This document shows positions 1-7,833 of a stretch of DNA of 20,174 nucleotides, piece by piece. The stretch is from MED-G105 sp050331095. GTDB lineage: Bacteria > Pseudomonadota > Alphaproteobacteria > Caulobacterales > Parvularculaceae. Positions within the stretch are counted from its first letter, which is position 1. Every line of letters begins with the position of its first letter. The notes under the pieces were generated by a model. That model was not told where the DNA came from. It ran no database searches and was given only the letters and a program-made list of their open reading frames with translations. The DNA lies in the NCBI GenBank assembly GCA_050331095.1, contig JBHJHE010000064.1, positions 1-20,174 of the forward strand, in the 5' to 3' direction. Both the position numbers and the translations under genes were made by a program.

Positions 1-507
1 GACGACTGGTACCTCATCGCTCAATAGTTCTTCCACGTCGCGGCTGACGAGACCGCGACGACCCTCTATTTCCGCCTCATCGCCTCCTTGCGCGATCTGC
101 TCGCCGACGCTCTTGACGAGATCGCCGACGCCGCGGCGGCCGGCCGCCCGCCTCGGCGCGAAGCCCAGGATCCGCGCTACGCCACCTGGACGGCGAAGCG
201 CACGCCCCGCGACGGAGAGGTCGACTGGCGCCGGCCGGCGGCGGAGGTCGCGCGCCTCATCCGCGCGACGAGCCGGCCTTATCCCGGCGCCTATACGGAC
301 TACGCCGGCGAAAAAATCGTTCTGTGGTCGGCGAAAGAGTGGCCCGAGGGCGCCCGCTGCGCCGCGCAAGCCGGACAGCTTATCGAGCGCGGGCCCGACG
401 GCGCCTTGCGCGTCCAGTGCGGCGACGGCGCGATCGAGATCGACGATTTCACCTATGAGGGCGAAAAGATTTTACGCAATCACATCATCTTCGGACGGGA
501 GGGCTGA
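1..507 (+). CDS. Formyltransferase, C-terminal part, with in-frame stop near the window edge
   Basis: The reading frame is homologous to the formyltransferase family (methionyl-tRNA/sugar formyltransferase type), which transfers a formyl group from N10-formyltetrahydrofolate to an amine. Only the end of the N-terminal catalytic domain and the C-terminal domain are present. The stretch with TAKRTPRDGEVDW followed by RPYPGAYT is typical of the Formyl_trans_C domain (KRTPEDG.IDW ... RPYPGAF). Frame 1 is open from the first base, reads DDWYLIAQ, then hits TAG at 25-27 and continues as FFHVAADETATTLYF. Family resemblance (D-x-G-x-I-x-Q then the D-E-T segment) runs across the stop. No ATG or convincing ribosome binding site follows; the first possible start is TTG at 88. 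A PIG-L deacetylase begins 6 bases after the TGA stop, which favours an amino-sugar substrate over initiator tRNA. Whether the gene works depends on whether the TAG is real. Confidence 0.7.
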
Positions 508-513
508 GCGCAG

Positions 514-1197
514 ATGCGGATCCTCGTCATCGCGCCCCATGCGGACGACGAAAGCCTTGGCGCAGGCGGCGCGATCGCGCGCCACGTCGCCAATGGCGAC
601 GACGTGACCGTCGCCCTCATGACGGGACCGGACGAAGACGGAACCCACCCGTTCATCGATCCGGCCGCCTTCGAGAAGGTGCGCGGCGAATTCCACAAGG
701 CGCTCGACGTTCTCGGCGTGGAGCGGCGCGTCGTGAAGAACCTGCCGGCAGTCGCCATGGCGAATTCGCCCGTTCAGATCGTCAACGCCGCGGCGAAAGC
801 CGTCGTCGAGGAAGCGCGGCCGGAGCGGCTTTACGTTCCGTTCGCGTTCGATCTCCACAAGGATCATCGCGAATTGTTTTACGCTTTCGCGGTGCAGTGG
901 CGCGCCTATCTGCCGACGGGTCAGGCGATCCGCGAGGTCTTGGCCTACGAGACGCCGTCGGAGACGCACCTCGCCGCGCCTTATGTCGAGCCGTCCTTCA
1001 CGCCCAACGTTTTCATCGACGTCTCGGCGCATCTCGACAAAAAGCTCGCCGCGCTCGCCTGTTACGAAAGTCAGCGCCAGGACCCGCCCTTGCCGCGTTC
1101 GCCGCAGGCGATCGAAGCGCTTGCGCGCTTGCGAGGTTCGCAAATCGGCGTAGACGCCGCCGAGGCGTTCGTCCTTGTCCGTCGGCTTGAGACCTAG
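514..1197 (+). CDS. PIG-L/LmbE family N-deacetylase
   Basis: A 227-residue protein of the PIG-L (LmbE-like) family of zinc-dependent N-acetyl-sugar deacetylases. The N-terminal motif P8-H9-A10-D11-D12-E13 is a variant of the canonical PHPDDE, and the second metal motif H115-K-D-H118 is present. By family knowledge H9, D12 and H118 would bind zinc, with D11 as catalytic base. No signal peptide is seen, so it should act in the cytoplasm on a nucleotide sugar or lipid-linked glycan. It lies 6 bases after the formyltransferase and 22 bases before the methyltransferase, in an operon-like series. A deacetylase next to a formyltransferase suggests exchange of N-acetyl for N-formyl on an amino sugar; this is inference. 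The start is the ATG at 514, the first ATG in frame and directly at the conserved MRILVIAPH beginning. Confidence 0.85.
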   Translation: MRILVIAPHADDESLGAGGAIARHVANGDDVTVALMTGPDEDGTHPFIDPAAFEKVRGEFHKALDVLGVERRVVKNLPAVAMANSPVQIVNAAAKAVVEEARPERLYVPFAFDLHKDHRELFYAFAVQWRAYLPTGQAIREVLAYETPSETHLAAPYVEPSFTPNVFIDVSAHLDKKLAALACYESQRQDPPLPRSPQAIEALARLRGSQIGVDAAEAFVLVRRLET

Positions 1198-1219
1198 GGC
1201 CCCTTGAGGAGCGTCGACC

Positions 1220-2176
1220 ATGCTCGCCACCCGCAAAGAAACGCTTGAACGGCTGCGTTGTCCGAAGACCGGCGAACGGCTGACGCGCGTCGCCAAGGAC
1301 AAAGTCGCCGCCGCCGCCGGCCGATGCGAGTATCCGGTGCTCAACGACGTGCCGGTGGTCATCGACTTCGAAAACTCCGTGCTCGACGAGGTCGAGACGC
1401 GCGCGCGCGCCGCGGAGAGCATGGTCGTCCGCGCCGACTACGCCAATCCCGCTTTGCGGTTCGTTAAAGGCCTGCTTTCGCCGGAGAAAAAAGCGACGCA
1501 GCGGAACGTTTCCCGATTGATCGACGATCTGGAGGCGAAAGCGGCGGCGACGGGCCGGGAGGTTTCCGCGTTGATCGTCGGTGGCGGCAGCGTCGGCCAG
1601 GGCATGGCGCCGCTCTACGACCACCCGTCGATCAAGGTCTTCAGCTTCGACATCTACGCCTCGGACCTCGTGCAGTTCGTCGGCGACGCCCACCACATCC
1701 CCGCCGCCGATGGCGCCTTCGACGCCGTCGTCGTGCAGGCCGTTCTCGAACATGTTCTCGCCCCCGACCGGGCGGCCTCGGAAATCTGGCGGGTCTTGAA
1801 GGACGACGGCCTCGTCTACGCCGAGACGCCCTTCATGCAGCAGGTCCATGAAGGGCCCTACGACTTCACCCGCTTCACCGAAAGCGGCCACCGGTATCTC
1901 TTCCGATGGTTCGAACGCCTCGGTTCGGGAACGACGGGCGGCCCGGGCCTGCAACTCATGTGGTCAACGGATTACTTCTTCCGCAGCGTCTTCCGCTCCC
2001 GGATGGCGGGCAAGATCGCGAAGCTCGCAGTATTCTGGACCCAGTATCTCGACCGGCTGGCGCCGGAGCGCTACGCCGTCGACGGCGCGTGCGGCGTCTT
2101 CTTCTATGGCCGCAAGTCCGACCGCGCGATCTCGCCGCGCGAAGCGGTCGCGCACTATCGCGGAGCGCAACGGTGA
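1220..2176 (+). CDS. Class I SAM-dependent methyltransferase with Trm112-like N-terminus
   Basis: A 318-residue protein. Residues 9-47 resemble the small Trm112/YcaR-like module (LRCPKTGERL ... CEYPVLNDVPVVIDF). Only two cysteines (C14, C36) remain of the usual zinc-ribbon set. A class I methyltransferase domain follows: the SAM-binding loop is VGGGSVGQG from about residue 120, then FDAVVVQAVLEHV near 170-180 and a VLKDDGLVYAETP strand. Such fused proteins are common in surface-polysaccharide clusters, where they methylate sugars; the acceptor cannot be told from sequence. The start at 1220 is supported by GAGGAG about 9 bases upstream. The stop TGA (2174-2176) overlaps the GTG start of the glycosyltransferase by 4 bases, indicating translational coupling. 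Confidence 0.8.
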   Translation: MLATRKETLERLRCPKTGERLTRVAKDKVAAAAGRCEYPVLNDVPVVIDFENSVLDEVETRARAAESMVVRADYANPALRFVKGLLSPEKKATQRNVSRLIDDLEAKAAATGREVSALIVGGGSVGQGMAPLYDHPSIKVFSFDIYASDLVQFVGDAHHIPAADGAFDAVVVQAVLEHVLAPDRAASEIWRVLKDDGLVYAETPFMQQVHEGPYDFTRFTESGHRYLFRWFERLGSGTTGGPGLQLMWSTDYFFRSVFRSRMAGKIAKLAVFWTQYLDRLAPERYAVDGACGVFFYGRKSDRAISPREAVAHYRGAQR

Positions 2177-3333
2177 AGTCCGACGCCCGCCCTCCGGCGA
2201 AGGTCCTCTTCCCCTATGTCGGCGTCGCCGCCGGGGGCAGCCACGTCTCGTCGCTCGGCCTTATCCAGAAGCTTGACCGGGCCCGCTACGAGCCCGTCCT
2301 CGCCCTGCAACACATGGACGGGGCCGTCCACGATGCGATGAAAGAGGCGGACGCGCCGCTTCTCCAGGCGCCGGCGTCGCCGGAAATGAAGGCCGGCGGC
2401 GGCGTGTCGGGTTCTGACTATTTTCGCATACTGGCCGCGACGCCGCGTCTTGCGCGCTTCGTGCGCGAGGGCCGCTATGCGATCGTTCACGGCAATGACG
2501 GCCTGTCGACGGCGACCTGGGCGCTCGCGGCCAAATTGGCGGGCGCGAAGCTCGTCTGGCACAATCGCGGCAATCCGCGCGCGGCGGGTTTGCGTTTCGT
2601 CGCGCCGCTCCTCGCCGACCGCGTCGTCTCGGTCTCCGCGTTCGCCTCGCCGCGACCGGGTCTTGTCAGCGCCGCGGGCAAGAACGCCGTCGTCCACAGC
2701 CCGTTCGACGTCGACGTCGACGCAGACCGCGTCGCCGCGCGGGACGCCCTCGCCACGGAGCTCCGCGCCGATCCGCGTACGTTGTTCGTCGGCTTCTTCG
2801 GCAACCTCATCGCCCGCAAGCGGCCGTTGCTCTTCGTCGACGCGGTCGTCGCCCTGCGCGAGCGCCTCGGCGGCCGGCCGGTGAAAGGTCTCCTTTTCGG
2901 CGCCGCCGACGACGGGGTCGACGACGAGGTCCGCGCGCGCGCCGCGGCCGCCGGCGCGGCGGACGACATCCATCTGATGGGGTTCCGCAAGCCCGGCGCG
3001 ACATGGATCGCGGCCTGCGACATTCTGCTCGTGCCGGCCGTCGAAGAGCCGTTTGGCCGCACCCTGATCGAAGCGATGCTCGTTCGTACGCCAATCGTCG
3101 CGACGGATTCGGGCGGGAACCCCGAAGCGATCCGCCACGAAGAGACCGGCCTCATCGCACCGCCGGAGGACGCCGCCGCCCTCGCCGACGCCATGGCGCG
3201 CCTCGCCGCGACGCCCGACCTCGCCGCGCGCCTCGCGGAGGCGGCGCGCGCCGACGCGCTGCAGCGCTTCGGCGAGGACCGCCACGCCGAGGCGATAATG
3301 GCGATTTACAAGGCCGCACTCGCCGGCCGCTAA
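2173..3333 (+). CDS. GT4-family glycosyltransferase
   Basis: A 386-residue retaining glycosyltransferase of GT-B fold, family GT4. The C-terminal nucleotide-sugar domain has the E-x7-E signature, E292-PFGRTLI-E300, followed by TPIVATDSGGNPE and ETGLIAPPED, all hallmarks of GT4. The central strand GFFGNLIARKRP begins the second Rossmann domain near residue 215. No transmembrane segment is evident, so it is a cytoplasmic or membrane-peripheral enzyme adding a sugar to a lipid-linked intermediate. Donor and acceptor are not predictable. The open frame extends upstream to 1906, but I start it at the GTG at 2173. That choice gives the family's normal beginning (KVLFPYVGVAAGGS) and a GTGA overlap with the methyltransferase stop. 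The next gene begins 123 bases after its TAA. Confidence 0.88.
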   Translation: MKSDARPPAKVLFPYVGVAAGGSHVSSLGLIQKLDRARYEPVLALQHMDGAVHDAMKEADAPLLQAPASPEMKAGGGVSGSDYFRILAATPRLARFVREGRYAIVHGNDGLSTATWALAAKLAGAKLVWHNRGNPRAAGLRFVAPLLADRVVSVSAFASPRPGLVSAAGKNAVVHSPFDVDVDADRVAARDALATELRADPRTLFVGFFGNLIARKRPLLFVDAVVALRERLGGRPVKGLLFGAADDGVDDEVRARAAAAGAADDIHLMGFRKPGATWIAACDILLVPAVEEPFGRTLIEAMLVRTPIVATDSGGNPEAIRHEETGLIAPPEDAAALADAMARLAATPDLAARLAEAARADALQRFGEDRHAEAIMAIYKAALAGR

Positions 3334-3456
3334 CGTCTCGCTCGGCCCTGTTGTGCGATGACGGCCGACGACCTAGACACATGGCCGCGGGCGGCGGGGC
3401 GTTCCGCGGGGCCGGATTTTTCGCGACGGGCGAAGCGGGCCGACGAGGGGGCCGAC

Positions 3457-4818
3457 ATGGCGAAGCGCGACTTCAAAACGACGTTGACGGCGGGCGCCGC
3501 AGCTTTGGCGATGGGCGCGTGCGACGGTGGAACGCCTGACGCGCCGCTTGACCTGGCCGCGCCGGAGGATCGGCCGCTCGCCTTCGCCAGCGCCCAGGGC
3601 CATGGACGCTATGCGGTCGGCGGTCGCGGCGGCGAAATCATGCTGATCACGACGACCCGCGACGGCGGCCCCGGCTCGCTGCGGGAATGTCTTGAAGCGG
3701 CGGGCCCGCGGGTTTGCATCTTCCGCGTCGGCGGCCTCTTCCGGTTCGAGGGCGAGCGCCCGATCATCGCCAATCCTTTCATCACCGTCGCCGGCCAGAC
3801 GGCGCCGGGCGACGGCGTCGTCATCGCCCATTCCGGCGGCGCGACGGGCCGCACGCCGCTTGTCGTCAAAGACACCCACGACGTCGTCATCCGCCACGTC
3901 CGCGTGCGCCCGGACCGCGTAAGCGACGACCGCGGCGGCAATGACGGCGTGACGATCGAGAACAGTCGCGACGTCATCCTCGACCATGCGAGCGTCTCGT
4001 GGGCGCTCGACGAAAACGTCGACGTTTACGGACCAAGCGACGACGTCACCGTCTCCTGGTCGATCTTCGCCGAGGGCGTGCAGGACCATGACAAGTGCGC
4101 GCTCATCTCCGGCGCGACCGACACGCCGCAGAACATCAGCTTTCTGAACAATCTCTGCGCCCATAATGGCGATCGCAATCCGAACGTCGACGTCGCCCCC
4201 GGCTCGTGCGTCGAGGTCGTCAACAACGTGTTTTACAACGGCGATTTCGAGTTCGTGGAGATCTGGGAGACGCGCGGCGGCTCGCCCGTGAGCGTCGTCG
4301 GCAACACCATGAAGGCGGGCCCGAGCACAAGCGCCGTCGCGTCGGCCGTGCGTCGCAGCACCGTCGAATCGAAAGGCGAAGCGCGCATCTTCCTGCGCGA
4401 TAACGACGTCGTGGGCGCGCTGGCGGAAATGGGCCCGGACGTCGAGGCGGCCCGGGTTAGCGAGCCGCCTTGTCCGCTGACGCTGCGCCCCGTGGGCGCG
4501 GCGATGGCCGCCGAAGCCGTGTTCGGCGCCGCCGGCGCCCTCCCGCGCGCCGCCGTCGACGAGCGCATCGTCGCGGAGGCGCGCGAGGGCCGCGGCGCCC
4601 TCGTCGACCGACCCGGCGGCCTGCCGGAATACGAAAGCGCCGACGCGCCCCTCGACTTCGACGCCGACGGCATGGCGGACGGCTGGGAGCGCGAGCACGG
4701 CGCCGACGCCGCAGCTTTCGATCCGTGGGCGGATGCGGATGGCGACGGCGTCGCCAATCTCGAAGAGTACCTTGACGAACTTCACGCGCGCCTCGTGCGC
4801 GCCGCGCGGCGGGGTTAA
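3457..4818 (+). CDS. Pectate-lyase-like (PL1) parallel beta-helix lipoprotein
   Basis: A 453-residue exported protein. The ATG at 3457 is preceded by GAGGGG and starts a lipoprotein-type signal, with the hydrophobic stretch ending AMGAC. This fits the lipobox rule, although Met at -3 is not the commonest residue. The body is a right-handed beta-helix of the polysaccharide lyase 1 type: GGRGGEIMLITTTRDGGPGSL near 45-70, ITVAGQTAPGDGV, VVIRHVRVRP and VILDHASVSWALDENVD are all typical pectate-lyase turns. Residues about 399-442 form two Asp-rich calcium-binding-like stretches (DFDADGMADGWE and DADGDGVANLEEYL), similar to thrombospondin type-3 repeats. A longer start at 3358 is possible but has no signal peptide. 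A TTGTGC-17-TAGACA pair at 3351-3379 could be a promoter. Its place in a polysaccharide-synthesis locus suggests a uronic-acid-containing surface polymer as substrate; this is unproven. Confidence 0.85.
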   Translation: MAKRDFKTTLTAGAAALAMGACDGGTPDAPLDLAAPEDRPLAFASAQGHGRYAVGGRGGEIMLITTTRDGGPGSLRECLEAAGPRVCIFRVGGLFRFEGERPIIANPFITVAGQTAPGDGVVIAHSGGATGRTPLVVKDTHDVVIRHVRVRPDRVSDDRGGNDGVTIENSRDVILDHASVSWALDENVDVYGPSDDVTVSWSIFAEGVQDHDKCALISGATDTPQNISFLNNLCAHNGDRNPNVDVAPGSCVEVVNNVFYNGDFEFVEIWETRGGSPVSVVGNTMKAGPSTSAVASAVRRSTVESKGEARIFLRDNDVVGALAEMGPDVEAARVSEPPCPLTLRPVGAAMAAEAVFGAAGALPRAAVDERIVAEAREGRGALVDRPGGLPEYESADAPLDFDADGMADGWEREHGADAAAFDPWADADGDGVANLEEYLDELHARLVRAARRG

Positions 4819-4831
4819 TCTTCCGTCCGCG

Positions 4832-5080
4832 TTAGGAAGAAAAGCGCGGTCGGGCGGCTTCGTACGAGATCTTGTCGATTTCGTAGACGACATAGTCGTG
4901 TTCGGCGCCGTTGTGCGTCTTACTGAGGGTCCCGTCGCGGCGCACGCCGCCAATCTTCTCCAACGCCTTGCGCGACCGCCGGTTCGCGGCGCCGACCCAA
5001 AACACGACGGCGTCGGCGAACGTGAACGCGTGCGACAACATCAGGTCTTTGACGCGTTTCGGTTGTAAAGGCCGCCCCAA
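4832..5080 (-). pseudogene. GNAT N-acetyltransferase, C-terminal remnant
   Basis: The 82 codons encode the tail of a RimJ/RimL-like GNAT acetyltransferase. LMLSHAFTF, VVFWVGAANRRSRKALEKIGGV and a final YVVYEID strand match the last half of such enzymes, which are normally around 170-200 residues. The substrate-binding N-terminal half and a proper acetyl-CoA pyrophosphate loop (R/Q-x-x-G-x-G/A) are missing. The frame starts at a TTG only 9 bases downstream of the ligase stop, and resemblance to the family seems to continue a few codons back into the ligase end. It looks like a deletion remnant rather than a working gene. A short inverted repeat TCTTCC/GGAAGA (4819-4840) straddles its stop and could be a weak convergent terminator. 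Confidence 0.65.
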
Positions 5081-5088
5081 CGTCTGCT

Positions 5089-6417
5089 CTAACTCAAGAG
5101 CGGGCGGACGCTTTCGGCGTCGCCGGCCCAGTCTGCGCGCGCGCCTTCGGGCGCGCCGCTCGGCGCGTGGAAGCGCTTATAGCCCGCCGCGCGTTGGCGT
5201 TGGGCGAACAATTGCGTCTGCAGAGCGACGGCGGGCGCGATCGACAGGAGCGCGACGGCCGTCCACATACGGGCGTACATTGCCGTCGTGCCTTGCGAGA
5301 AAATGAAGAAAGCCGTCATGGTCGCCAGGCCGAGCGCCGCTTCCAACGGACGTCGAAACACCATCCTCAATGGACAGATAAACAGGATCAGCACGAGGCC
5401 GGTCCAGCCGAGGAAGGCGAGGAAGCCGCCCTCCGTCCACATCAAAAGGTAGGCGTTGTGCACCGGGGCGCCGTGGTCGCTCACGGTGCGGAACTGGTCG
5501 GCGCCAAGCCCGAGCACAGTGGTCTCGTTGGCGACGGCCCAGGCCTCCTCCATCAGTTCGACGCGCGAGGTGAAGGTGCCGGCCTCTTCGACGTTGCCGC
5601 TCGAAATCGCCGGGGCGACCCGCGCCTCGAACGCGCGGGGCAGCGGCGCGCCGGCGACGAGCCAGCCGGCCGCCACAAGCCCGGTGACGGCGAAAAAGCC
5701 GGGCGACGGACGCAACCGCGCGATCACCGCGAAAACGAGAGAAACGAGGATCGCCGTCGCCGTGCCGGTCGCGGACGCCGAGAACACGATGCCGCCGATG
5801 ATGATGGTCATCATGGCGACGAACGCCCAAAGCGGCATCCAGCCGCGCAGGCGGAAGTAGTAAACGAACGGCAACGCCATGCAGAGCATCGCCGAGTGGG
5901 TGTTCGGGTTGCCGACGAGCGCGCCGACGCGGCCGTTGCCCGAGTAGAAGAGGGGGCCGAACGCGTTCAGGAGCGTCAGGTAGTTGAAGTCGTGGTAAAT
6001 CAGGACGCCGAGGGTAAAGAGCTCCATCCCCGCGAGCCCGACGAGCATGAAGGTCACGAGGTTGCGCCAGCGCTCGCTCGTTTCCGAATGCAGGATGAAG
6101 GGCAAGAAGGCGAACGCGAAGACGTATTGGATGACGAAGATGAAGCCCCGTTCCGCCGAGCCGTTGACGAGGCTGCTCGCAAGGAGGAAGCCAATCATCA
6201 CGGCGAAGGCGAGATACCAATAGTGGGTGAACGAGCCGAAGGGCTTCGACGCGACGCCGCGCCCGGCGATGAGCAAGGCGCCGCCGAGAATGAAGAAGAA
6301 GTCGCTGTAGGTGAACAGGACGCTGAGCGGTCGAAACTCCTGCACGAAGACGAGGAGCATCCCCAAAGCGATCATGCGCCGCGCCCATGACCACCCTTCC
6401 GCGGGTTGTATCTTCAT
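5089..6417 (-). CDS. O-antigen ligase / Wzy-type polymerase family membrane protein
   Basis: A 442-residue polytopic inner-membrane protein with roughly ten or more hydrophobic segments. Wzy_C (O-antigen ligase/polymerase) features are visible: GALVGNPNTHSAML, the SASATGTATAILVSLV segment, a large periplasmic loop with TFTSRVELMEEAW ... LGLGADQF, and the H320-N321-AYLLMWTEGG motif. Such proteins join or polymerise undecaprenyl-linked glycans on the periplasmic face. It may ligate or polymerise the polymer made by the upstream + strand genes. The open frame extends to 6555, but I prefer the ATG at 6417. It has an AAGGGGACGG-type ribosome site and removes a 46-residue charged, low-complexity leader. 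It is transcribed divergently from the GH5 gene and runs towards the GNAT remnant. Confidence 0.85.
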   Translation of the reverse strand: MKIQPAEGWSWARRMIALGMLLVFVQEFRPLSVLFTYSDFFFILGGALLIAGRGVASKPFGSFTHYWYLAFAVMIGFLLASSLVNGSAERGFIFVIQYVFAFAFLPFILHSETSERWRNLVTFMLVGLAGMELFTLGVLIYHDFNYLTLLNAFGPLFYSGNGRVGALVGNPNTHSAMLCMALPFVYYFRLRGWMPLWAFVAMMTIIIGGIVFSASATGTATAILVSLVFAVIARLRPSPGFFAVTGLVAAGWLVAGAPLPRAFEARVAPAISSGNVEEAGTFTSRVELMEEAWAVANETTVLGLGADQFRTVSDHGAPVHNAYLLMWTEGGFLAFLGWTGLVLILFICPLRMVFRRPLEAALGLATMTAFFIFSQGTTAMYARMWTAVALLSIAPAVALQTQLFAQRQRAAGYKRFHAPSGAPEGARADWAGDAESVRPLLS

Positions 6418-6719
6418 GTCGTCGCCGTCCCCTTTGGCGCGCTTTCCGCCGTCATGCCGACCCACCGTAGGCCGGCCCCATCGAACGCCAGCCCCATCGC
6501 AGTCCAGCCCGTGGAAAACGGCCCGCAGAACCTGATCCCTGCGCCCGCCCGTCATCGCCGCGCGGGCGGACGCGCGCGTCGGCTTTTCGTGCTATCCTCG
6601 ACGCTTTCACTCGTCAAACGTTCGTCGGACAGCATGCGCTGTCGGTGCAAAGGCCGTTCCGGGGCGGGGCGGGGCGCCGCGTTAACGACGAAGACGCCAT
6701 AATCGATGGACCAGACCCC
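6418..6719. promoter_or_regulatory. Divergent intergenic region, ligase / GH5
   Basis: About 300 bases between the divergent ligase and GH5 starts must hold both promoters, but I cannot assign -35/-10 boxes with confidence. Visible items are a 16-base period repeat at 6475-6510, a GC-rich inverted repeat CGCCCGC/GCGGGCG (6542-6568), three GGGGC units in a row (6661-6675) and the palindrome CGTTAACG (6680-6687). No small gene is convincing here. Confidence 0.4.
6475..6510. repeat. Short 16-base tandem repeat
   Basis: GCCCCATCG occurs at 6475-6483 and again at 6491-6499, and GCCC recurs at 6507, all with a 16-base period. Units one and two match at 13 of 16 positions. It sits about 60 bases upstream of the ligase start and could be a tandem binding site or a chance decayed repeat. 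Confidence 0.5.
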
Positions 6720-7712
6720 ATGAAGCCGGAACGCGCCATCGCCGCCCTTGTCGCGAGCTTGTCGGCGATTTCAGCCATTGCGTTCGCATCGGATTTTCCC
6801 GTCTCGCGCTGCGTCAATATGGGCAACGCCCTGGACGCGCCGAACGAGGGCGACTGGGGCTGGCGCATTGAGGACGCCCATTTTGACGCCGTGCGCGCGG
6901 CTGGTTTTGATGCGGTGCGTCTGCCCGTGCGCTGGAGCGCCCACACAGGCCCTGCGCCGGATCACCCGATCGACCCGGCTTTTCTCGCCCGCGTCGACGA
7001 GGCGATCGCCGCGGCGCTCGCCCGCGACCTCGCGCTCGTCCTCGACGTCCACCATTTCGATGAGATCATGGCGGACCCGGCGGGCGAGACGCCGCGCCTC
7101 GTGGCGATCTGGCGGCAATTGTCGGCGCATTACGCCGACCTGCCGGCGACGGTGGTCTTTGAACCCCTGAACGAGCCCCATGGCGAACTCAAGGGCGAGG
7201 CGATGCGCCGGGCGCTGACGTTGGCCTACGAGGAGATCCGCCGCCATAACCCCGACCGCTACGTCGTCTTCGGCGGCGAGGAGTGGTCGACCATCCGAAA
7301 GATCGCGACGAACCCGGCGATCGACGACCCGAAGATCGTCTACACGTTTCACTATTACGATCCCTTCGCGTTCACCCATCAAAACACGGCCTTTCTCGGC
7401 GATGCGGCGCCGCGCGGGCGGCGCGGCTGGGGCGACGGCGCCGACCGCCGCGAACTCGCGCAGTATGCGGATTACGCCGCGCAGGTGCGCGAGACGACCG
7501 GGCGGCCTGTCTTCATGGGCGAGTTCGGCGTCTACGAAAAAGCGCCGCGCAAGGCGCGGCTTCGTTATCTGCAAGCTGTGCGCGAAGCGTTCGAAGGCGC
7601 CGGCGTCGGCTGGTGCGTCTGGAACTTCGCCGAAACCTTCGCTCTCTACGACGTCGAGACGGGCCGGTGGGACGTCGAGCAACTCGATGCGCTGGGGCTT
7701 GGCGGAGAGTGA
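6720..7712 (+). CDS. Secreted GH5-family glycoside hydrolase (endoglucanase-like)
   Basis: A 330-residue enzyme with an N-terminal signal peptide (about residues 1-23, ending IAFAS) followed directly by a GH5 (cellulase A clan) TIM barrel. Key motifs in order are the start CVNMGNALDAPNEG, AGFDAVRLPVRW, VLDVHHFDE, the acid/base LNEP with E152, the FHYYDPFAFTHQ loop, and the nucleophile in FMGEFGVYE (E268). These residues define retaining beta-glucan or beta-mannan hydrolases; the exact substrate is not predictable. There is no carbohydrate-binding module. The ATG at 6720 is chosen because it starts the signal peptide, although the ribosome site is weak; the frame is open back to a GTG at 6645. 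It stands alone between a divergent ligase and a convergent DUF4394 gene, so it may trim the locally made surface polymer rather than feed the galactose pathway. Confidence 0.88.
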   Translation: MKPERAIAALVASLSAISAIAFASDFPVSRCVNMGNALDAPNEGDWGWRIEDAHFDAVRAAGFDAVRLPVRWSAHTGPAPDHPIDPAFLARVDEAIAAALARDLALVLDVHHFDEIMADPAGETPRLVAIWRQLSAHYADLPATVVFEPLNEPHGELKGEAMRRALTLAYEEIRRHNPDRYVVFGGEEWSTIRKIATNPAIDDPKIVYTFHYYDPFAFTHQNTAFLGDAAPRGRRGWGDGADRRELAQYADYAAQVRETTGRPVFMGEFGVYEKAPRKARLRYLQAVREAFEGAGVGWCVWNFAETFALYDVETGRWDVEQLDALGLGGE

Positions 7713-7833
7713 CGCGAGAATGCGGTCATTCGGCGGCGCGGGCGGCGGGGATGAAGGCTTCGAGCAACTCGACGTAAACGTCAGCGAAGTCGAAGAAGTT
7801 TTCCGTGCGTTGATTGATCGAGATTGCGGGCGA

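Noticed and set aside
3373..4953. A 526-codon open frame antisense to the pectate-lyase-like gene
   Set aside because: It is a GC-driven shadow frame: Arg/Asp/Val-rich, with no family resemblance and fully opposite a gene with clear motifs.
5167..6390. A 407-codon open frame antisense to the ligase
   Set aside because: Extremely charged (Glu/Arg/His-rich) composition is what the complement of a membrane protein gives in high-GC DNA.
6542..6568. Hairpin CGCCCGC/GCGGGCG as a terminator
   Set aside because: A 7-bp GC stem with a 13-base loop is expected by chance in this composition, and no gene ends here.
6661..6675. G-quadruplex upstream of GH5
   Set aside because: Only three GGGG runs occur in a row, with no fourth run close enough; probably just GC-rich leader sequence.
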